In this document: positions 4,306-8,315 of the stretch, one piece after another | How the letters are laid out: the number at the start of each line of letters is the position of its first letter | Position numbering within the stretch: position 1 is the stretch's first letter | Origin: Bacteroidia bacterium | GTDB lineage: Bacteria > Bacteroidota > Bacteroidia > Bacteroidales > UBA12481 | Assembly (NCBI GenBank): GCA_026391235.1 | Contig: JAPLDV010000799.1 | Span: 1 to 8,315, forward strand | Reading direction: 5' to 3' | Length of the DNA stretch: 8,315 bases | Position numbers and translations under genes: made by a program | Notes under the pieces: generated by a model | Seen by the model: the letters and a program-made list of their open reading frames with translations, nothing else | Databases searched by the model: none | Told to the model about the DNA's origin: nothing

Positions 4306-5517
4306 TTAATGGAACAACTGGCAGTAGTCCTGCGCAATTTTGTGGTAGGGGCGATGTCTGATCAACCAGTCTTTGCCCCGTTGTCCAATCTCATGGAGTT
4401 GTTCGGGACTCATTTTTGCGTACTCCACAATCGTCTGTCGAAGGGCTTCGATATCGTTGGCTGGAATAAACCGCCCGCATTTCGCTTCGTTGATCATTGA
4501 GGGATAGCCATTGTAGGAAGCAACGATCGGTTTGGCTGCCATCATGTAGTCAATGAGCTTGTTCAGTGAAAGACCGTAACGCCATACCAATGAATCCTTT
4601 ACGCTGAAATAGAGAATCTGGCAGTGTTCCAGAACCCCATGAACCTGCGCTTTGCCAACCTTGGGTGCAAAAGTGATATTTGACAAGCCTTGCACTTTGG
4701 TCTTAAACGACTCCAATAGGTCTCCAGAGCCCAGCAGCAGGAAATGGACCCGTTTGTCATCCTTCATGGCAATGGCACAATCAATTAAAGGCTCCAGAGC
4801 ATTAGTTAGGCCTATACTACCCGCATAACCCACTATAAATTTCTCCTTTGGAATAAAAAGATCGGTATAATCCTCCAGCAAGGGTTCCAGATTTGCGTAA
4901 AGACCAGGATCGTAACCGAAAGGTATACAGACGCAATTCATGGGTTTGCCCATAACTGTCGTTACATGTTCAGTCAGGTTAGGCATCGTTCCCACAACAA
5001 TATCGGCATGCTGGTACCCAAACCTTTCAGCCCAGGCCAATAACCTGATCAATAGATTCCATTTACTAAAGCCTCCCTCTTCAATCAGTGTCAACGGCCA
5101 GATGTCCCTGACTTCGAATATGAGATTGCATCCATATTTTCGCTTGAGCAAATATCCATTAAATACGGTAAGCAGCGACAATGACGAAACAATAACAACG
5201 TCGGGTTGCGGCAATTCGCGCTTGGGCATCAGCCAGAGCTTGAACTCAAAATCAAGCCAGCTCAGTATCCTACGGAATGAATTTGCACCCCGATACTTGA
5301 TTGTGCGAATCCACCAGGTTTCGACCCCATCAATTACTTCTTGGAAATAGGTGTGATCCCGACGGGGGATATCCACGAGATGGTTTGAGTCAGAAGATAT
5401 AATGACAGTATTTCTACCGAGCCGATTAAATTCTTTAGCGAGATAAAAATGACGGGTTCCAAATCCGTACTTCAAGGGGCTGGCATACTTCGAAATGTAC
5501 CAGATACATTTACTCAT
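4306..5517 (-). CDS. GT4 glycosyltransferase, WbuB-like
   Basis: This 403-residue protein has the two-Rossmann (GT-B) layout of family 4 retaining glycosyltransferases. The N-terminal acceptor domain opens with IWYISKYASPLKYGFGTRH (5-23), where the G-F-G-T-R loop is usual for WbuB-like enzymes. LIFEVRDIWPLTLIEEGGF (132-150) followed by AWAERFGYQHAD (161-172) is the hallmark of this subgroup. The donor domain begins near VGYAGSIGLTNALEPLI (229-245). LLLGSGD (260-266) and YGLSLNKLIDYMMAAKPIVA (314-333) form the nucleotide-sugar site. WbuB of E. coli transfers N-acetyl-L-fucosamine, but the donor here is not determinable. It acts at the cytoplasmic face of the inner membrane on a lipid-linked oligosaccharide. 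Its ATG is four bases after the amidotransferase stop, so the two are tightly coupled. Confidence 0.93.
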   Translation of the reverse strand: MSKCIWYISKYASPLKYGFGTRHFYLAKEFNRLGRNTVIISSDSNHLVDIPRRDHTYFQEVIDGVETWWIRTIKYRGANSFRRILSWLDFEFKLWLMPKRELPQPDVVIVSSLSLLTVFNGYLLKRKYGCNLIFEVRDIWPLTLIEEGGFSKWNLLIRLLAWAERFGYQHADIVVGTMPNLTEHVTTVMGKPMNCVCIPFGYDPGLYANLEPLLEDYTDLFIPKEKFIVGYAGSIGLTNALEPLIDCAIAMKDDKRVHFLLLGSGDLLESFKTKVQGLSNITFAPKVGKAQVHGVLEHCQILYFSVKDSLVWRYGLSLNKLIDYMMAAKPIVASYNGYPSMINEAKCGRFIPANDIEALRQTIVEYAKMSPEQLHEIGQRGKDWLIRHRPYHKIAQDYCQLFH

Positions 5518-5521
5518 TTGA

Positions 5522-7108
5522 TTATCTTGAATAGAGCTTCGGAATAGAGTTCACTACCGAAATAACTTCCTTAAAATCTAAACCGAGCACATCGAGGTAC
5601 CACTTTATGTTTGAATATCGTGGGGCATTCTCGAGATTAACCAATTTTAATGCCTCTTCCCGGGTAATATCGCCTTCACGTATCTGATTGCTTCTGAATG
5701 TATCGTGTTCAGTAAAACCAGCTACTGTATAATAAGTGTAGTTATAAAAAGCAGCAGTACCATCCCCAATTCTCCAAGTGGTTGAAGTGTCCGCTGCCTT
5801 CTCCCAATCGTAATCAGCCAATGTTTTATCAATCAGCTGTTCATCCCATCGCCAGTAATCAAAAATATGATAATAATCTTTTTTCTTCGTGAAACTTCTA
5901 TAATACTCACCAGACAAAGTATCCCACAGCGATCTGTTAAAATACCCGGGACTTTCAAGAATAGCCTTAAAACGTAAAGATTGATATCTCATTTGCTTAA
6001 TAGCTCCATGGCTATAGACACGTTTTTCCTCGAAAATATTTTCAACGCCCAATTTCGCACACATCCTGCTGATATTCCTCCGTCCCAAATCTGTCACCAT
6101 ACCCCAATCGTAGGTATATGCCACAGGCTTCATTTTCAACTCATTAACCACAAGATGTAGTCCATAACAACTATCACGCCCCCCAGAAAACGGAACTATA
6201 CAATCATTGCCATGTGGACGGCGATATGGTTCAACTAAAGCAAACAACTCTTCTTTTGATTTTGGAACATTTCTTGGTTTATAGCTGCGGCAATAATTGC
6301 AGACACCTTCCGAATCAAAGCTTATGAACGGCATTGTTTCAGGGAGTACGCATTTCGTACAACGGCGTACATTTGTGATTCTATGCTCAAGAAGTTTTTC
6401 ATCGGAGGCTGAAAATGATAAACCAGGTACCAGGTTTTCAGTTCTGCTGGATTTTTCCGAAATCTCAATCGGAGCTTGAGATAAAGGTATATCGATGAAA
6501 ACAGCCTCTTTAATTTGATTAATACCCGTACACCCAATTTGGGATAAAGGAAAACTTTCGGAAGCAAAAATCCAGCTTTCGTTTTTGCGTCCCAAATACA
6601 GACTTCCATTATTGGAGAAAAGACATAATTTCCCGAGCATGGGCAAAGCAATCGCACAGGAAACTACACCCTGACAAAGTTCTAATACTCTTTGCGGAAG
6701 ACCTGCTACATCAAGGCCATCTTCAATGTACTCAGCGGCAATTGCTGCTATCACTTCAGTATCAATGGCCAGTTCTCTCTTTTTCTTTAGTACACTCCAA
6801 ACTGCCTCATGGTTTACTATTATACCGTTATGAAGGACGCAAACATTTTCTCTAACGACCGGTTGATTATCGGACAAACCATTTGTAATCAGCCTACTAT
6901 GCCCAAGAACCTGTTTGGTGTGGCGTAGCTTAACCTGAGAGACAAGTCTGTTTATCTTGTAATCTGCCCGATATACCTGATATCCTAATCCGTTAAATAC
7001 TATTAATCCTGAGGAATCCTTTCCCCTTTGCTGAGCGTGGCGAGCTAATATTCCAAATGCCTTTTGGTTAACAAATGAAGACGATATAATTCCAAATATT
7101 CCGCACAT
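5522..7108 (-). CDS. Fused class II glutamine amidotransferase and PP-loop N-acetyl-sugar amidotransferase (WbpG/PseA-like)
   Basis: This 528-residue protein has two parts. Residues 1 to about 220 are a class II (Ntn) glutaminase. The start is fixed by MCGIFG, whose Cys2 must be exposed as nucleophile. QQRGKDSSG (26-34), GHSRLITNGLSDNQPV (69-84), HNG (93-95) and DTEVI (116-120) follow, closer to PurF than to GlmS. From about 248 comes a WbpG-type synthetase: CxxC pairs at 250/253 and 270/273 (probable zinc site), the PP-loop SGGRDS (308-313), DYWRWDEQ (417-424), and TTWRIGDGTAAFYNYTYYTV (443-462) near the end. WbpG and PseA convert an N-acetyl group on a sugar to an acetamidino group. WbpG normally takes ammonia from separate HisH/HisF homologues; here the glutaminase is fused, so ammonia would be made internally. 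The sugar is unknown. The gene is 118 bases from the preceding glycosyltransferase and four from the next. Confidence 0.9.
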   Translation of the reverse strand: MCGIFGIISSSFVNQKAFGILARHAQQRGKDSSGLIVFNGLGYQVYRADYKINRLVSQVKLRHTKQVLGHSRLITNGLSDNQPVVRENVCVLHNGIIVNHEAVWSVLKKKRELAIDTEVIAAIAAEYIEDGLDVAGLPQRVLELCQGVVSCAIALPMLGKLCLFSNNGSLYLGRKNESWIFASESFPLSQIGCTGINQIKEAVFIDIPLSQAPIEISEKSSRTENLVPGLSFSASDEKLLEHRITNVRRCTKCVLPETMPFISFDSEGVCNYCRSYKPRNVPKSKEELFALVEPYRRPHGNDCIVPFSGGRDSCYGLHLVVNELKMKPVAYTYDWGMVTDLGRRNISRMCAKLGVENIFEEKRVYSHGAIKQMRYQSLRFKAILESPGYFNRSLWDTLSGEYYRSFTKKKDYYHIFDYWRWDEQLIDKTLADYDWEKAADTSTTWRIGDGTAAFYNYTYYTVAGFTEHDTFRSNQIREGDITREEALKLVNLENAPRYSNIKWYLDVLGLDFKEVISVVNSIPKLYSR

Positions 7109-7226
7109 ACTTTACCTTTCTATTAAAAATTGATTAATAAATTAAACAAGTTGCTTTGAATGATTCATGAGTTTATGATCCTTTTATGGTTTCTCTAATT
7201 TTGAGGAGAATCTTACAGTTGTATAG
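7109..7226. other. AT-rich gap between glycosyltransferase and amidotransferase genes
   Basis: This is the longest gap within the upstream half of the operon. It is strongly AT-rich. I see no stem-loop with a T-run, no exact TAnnTTTG box and no small gene. An AAAGG ends six bases before the amidotransferase ATG and may serve as a ribosome-binding site. Read-through from the glycosyltransferase gene is the simplest reading. Confidence 0.4.
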
Positions 7227-8315
7227 CTATTTTTGCTTTTTTGGAAAATTGCGAGTCAGATTCGATAAATATTCATAGACATTAAGTAGTTTAGTCTTCT
7301 GAGCTTCCCAGCCAAGCTCCTCCAGCGTTTCAATATCAATGTTCATATTCATCTTATTACTAACAAATAATTCAACAGCGGTTCTGATGCTTTCATTATT
7401 CTGGTTGCAACATATCCCTAGTTCAAATCTGGTTACAACATCAACTATATCCGGAAAATCAGATGCAATCACAGGCACTCCCGCAAAACAATATTCAAAG
7501 AGTTTGTTAGGCAAACAGAAGTAATCGCTTAGTGATACATTCCCAATCATGCATAAGCCCACATCGGCCGAGCGAACAACTTCAACTACATCTTCGTGTG
7601 GAACGGTTGAATGAAAGTGAATATTGGAATAAATATCTGCATAGTTTTTTACTAATTCTTCAAATTCCCCAAAGCCCATGAAAACTACATGAACTCGGGT
7701 CTGTTTTGAAAATACATCCAGAAGACTCTGTATTCCCCGTCCCCTTCCCAAAATACCAACGTAGATAAATATCATCTCATTTGAAGCGATTCCATACTCC
7801 CCCCTTAGATAGTTCTCCTCAAAATGGTGAAGGCTTTCTAAACCATATCCTAAAATCGGAGAATTTAAAATTACTTCAGATGGCTTCTTTCCAATGTTAT
7901 TCTGGTACCAGTCTTGGATTGATGGGCTTACTGTGATCAGATAATCAACCAAAGGCCAAAACATTTTCTCTGCCATTAATGTGGCCTTGGATAAAATCGA
8001 CGTCAGCCCGTTTCTGTCCGATTCCAATTCATGCGCATCATAGATTAATTTGGCACCGGTTATCAACTTTAGAATTGCACCGAAAGGCAATACCATTGTG
8101 TCGTGACAATGAATAATTCCCGGTCTGATTCTTATGGCTTTTACCGACATTTTTACTGAAAGTTCAATCAGGGAAAACGCATGACGAACAAAAGTGGGCA
8201 GAAATCCAAAACTTCGTGACTTCAAAATAATACAATCAATCTTCAATGTGTTTGCCTGTGACGATACGGCAAGTCCTTCATCCATTGCAACACCGATACC
8301 AAACAATGTATATGC
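7227..8315 (-). CDS. GT4 glycosyltransferase (partial, N-terminus outside window)
   Basis: The frame is open to the right edge (reading AYTLFGIGVAMDEG). The TTG at 8306 is not a credible start, because GT4 enzymes need an N-terminal strand and GxG-type loop before this point; perhaps 30 to 50 residues are missing. IIHCHDTMVLPFGA and KLIYDAHELESDRNG (visible residues about 67-103) are the conserved acceptor-domain motifs (HxHD and YDxHE). The donor domain starts at IFIYVGILGRGRGIQSLL. It includes VVFMGFGEFEELV and the nucleotide-sugar loop DYFCLPNKLFEYCFAGVPVI with the catalytic-site Glu. The C-terminus is complete. It is a cytoplasmic, membrane-associated retaining glycosyltransferase adding one sugar of the repeat unit; donor and linkage cannot be told. 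By eye its GC is much lower than that of the aminotransferase gene (18 G/C in the 60 bases 7321-7380). Confidence 0.92.
   Translation of the reverse strand, partial: AYTLFGIGVAMDEGLAVSSQANTLKIDCIILKSRSFGFLPTFVRHAFSLIELSVKMSVKAIRIRPGIIHCHDTMVLPFGAILKLITGAKLIYDAHELESDRNGLTSILSKATLMAEKMFWPLVDYLITVSPSIQDWYQNNIGKKPSEVILNSPILGYGLESLHHFEENYLRGEYGIASNEMIFIYVGILGRGRGIQSLLDVFSKQTRVHVVFMGFGEFEELVKNYADIYSNIHFHSTVPHEDVVEVVRSADVGLCMIGNVSLSDYFCLPNKLFEYCFAGVPVIASDFPDIVDVVTRFELGICCNQNNESIRTAVELFVSNKMNMNIDIETLEELGWEAQKTKLLNVYEYLSNLTRNFPKKQK

Noticed and set aside
4940..5350. Plus-strand open frame of 136 codons
   Set aside because: It lies wholly inside the WbuB-like glycosyltransferase gene on the other strand and has no recognisable motif. 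It is a shadow frame.
6322..6657. Minus-strand open frame of 111 codons in another frame of the amidotransferase gene
   Set aside because: It overlaps the linker and zinc-site coding region of a well-supported gene, and its translation is low-complexity and unlike any family.
8304..8306. TTG as the true start of the right-edge glycosyltransferase
   Set aside because: The frame continues open to the window edge, and the family needs additional N-terminal residues before this point.

Overview
The window is part of a surface-polysaccharide (O-antigen, capsule or exopolysaccharide) biosynthesis cluster. All supported genes lie on the minus strand, so transcription runs from high to low coordinates. 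The organism is probably a member of the Bacteroidota. This rests on exact TAnnTTTG -7 boxes close upstream of three starts (one with a TTG -33 box at suitable spacing), weak Shine-Dalgarno signals, moderate to low GC, and a DUF234-type AAA ATPase behind a long palindrome. The assignment is an inference, not proof.

Layout in transcription order. (1) 8315-7227: a GT4 glycosyltransferase whose N-terminus lies outside the window. (2) 7108-5522: an unusual fusion of a class II glutamine amidotransferase with a WbpG/PseA-like PP-loop sugar amidotransferase. (3) 5517-4306: a WbuB-like GT4 glycosyltransferase. (4) 4271-3648: a GNAT acetyltransferase. (5) 3647-3421: a gene graveyard with two sugar-transferase fragments, one carrying the GDxxxVGPRP signature and one the N-terminus KRLFDI...GLILLNP, which ends at a palindrome. 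(6) 3427-1934: an 18-bp inverted repeat followed by an AAA ATPase with a C-terminal PD-(D/E)XK-like domain. (7) 1937-801: a PglE-type DegT/DnrJ aminotransferase whose ATG overlaps the ATPase stop. (8) 771-302: a small antitoxin gene and a frameshifted RelE/ParE-type toxin gene. (9) 301-173: the C-terminal remnant of a second, closely related aminotransferase. (10) 172-1: a non-coding stretch with a good Bacteroidota-type promoter and the first seven codons of a possible next gene.

Functionally, the glycosyltransferases would build a repeat unit. The aminotransferase and GNAT enzyme would supply N-acylated amino sugars, and the fused amidotransferase would put an amidine (acetamidino) or related nitrogen group on one sugar, using ammonia made in the same polypeptide. 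The usual pglC-pglD-pglE order (initiating phosphoglycosyltransferase, acetyltransferase, aminotransferase) seems to have been broken. The ATPase element sits where most of pglC and pglD would be expected, leaving a 25-residue pglC-like stub.

The most interesting points are this ATPase/palindrome replacement, the amidotransferase fusion, and the toxin-antitoxin module lodged between two copies of the same aminotransferase 3' end (59/62 identical, 601 bp apart). Together they suggest a mosaic locus that takes up cargo at gene boundaries.
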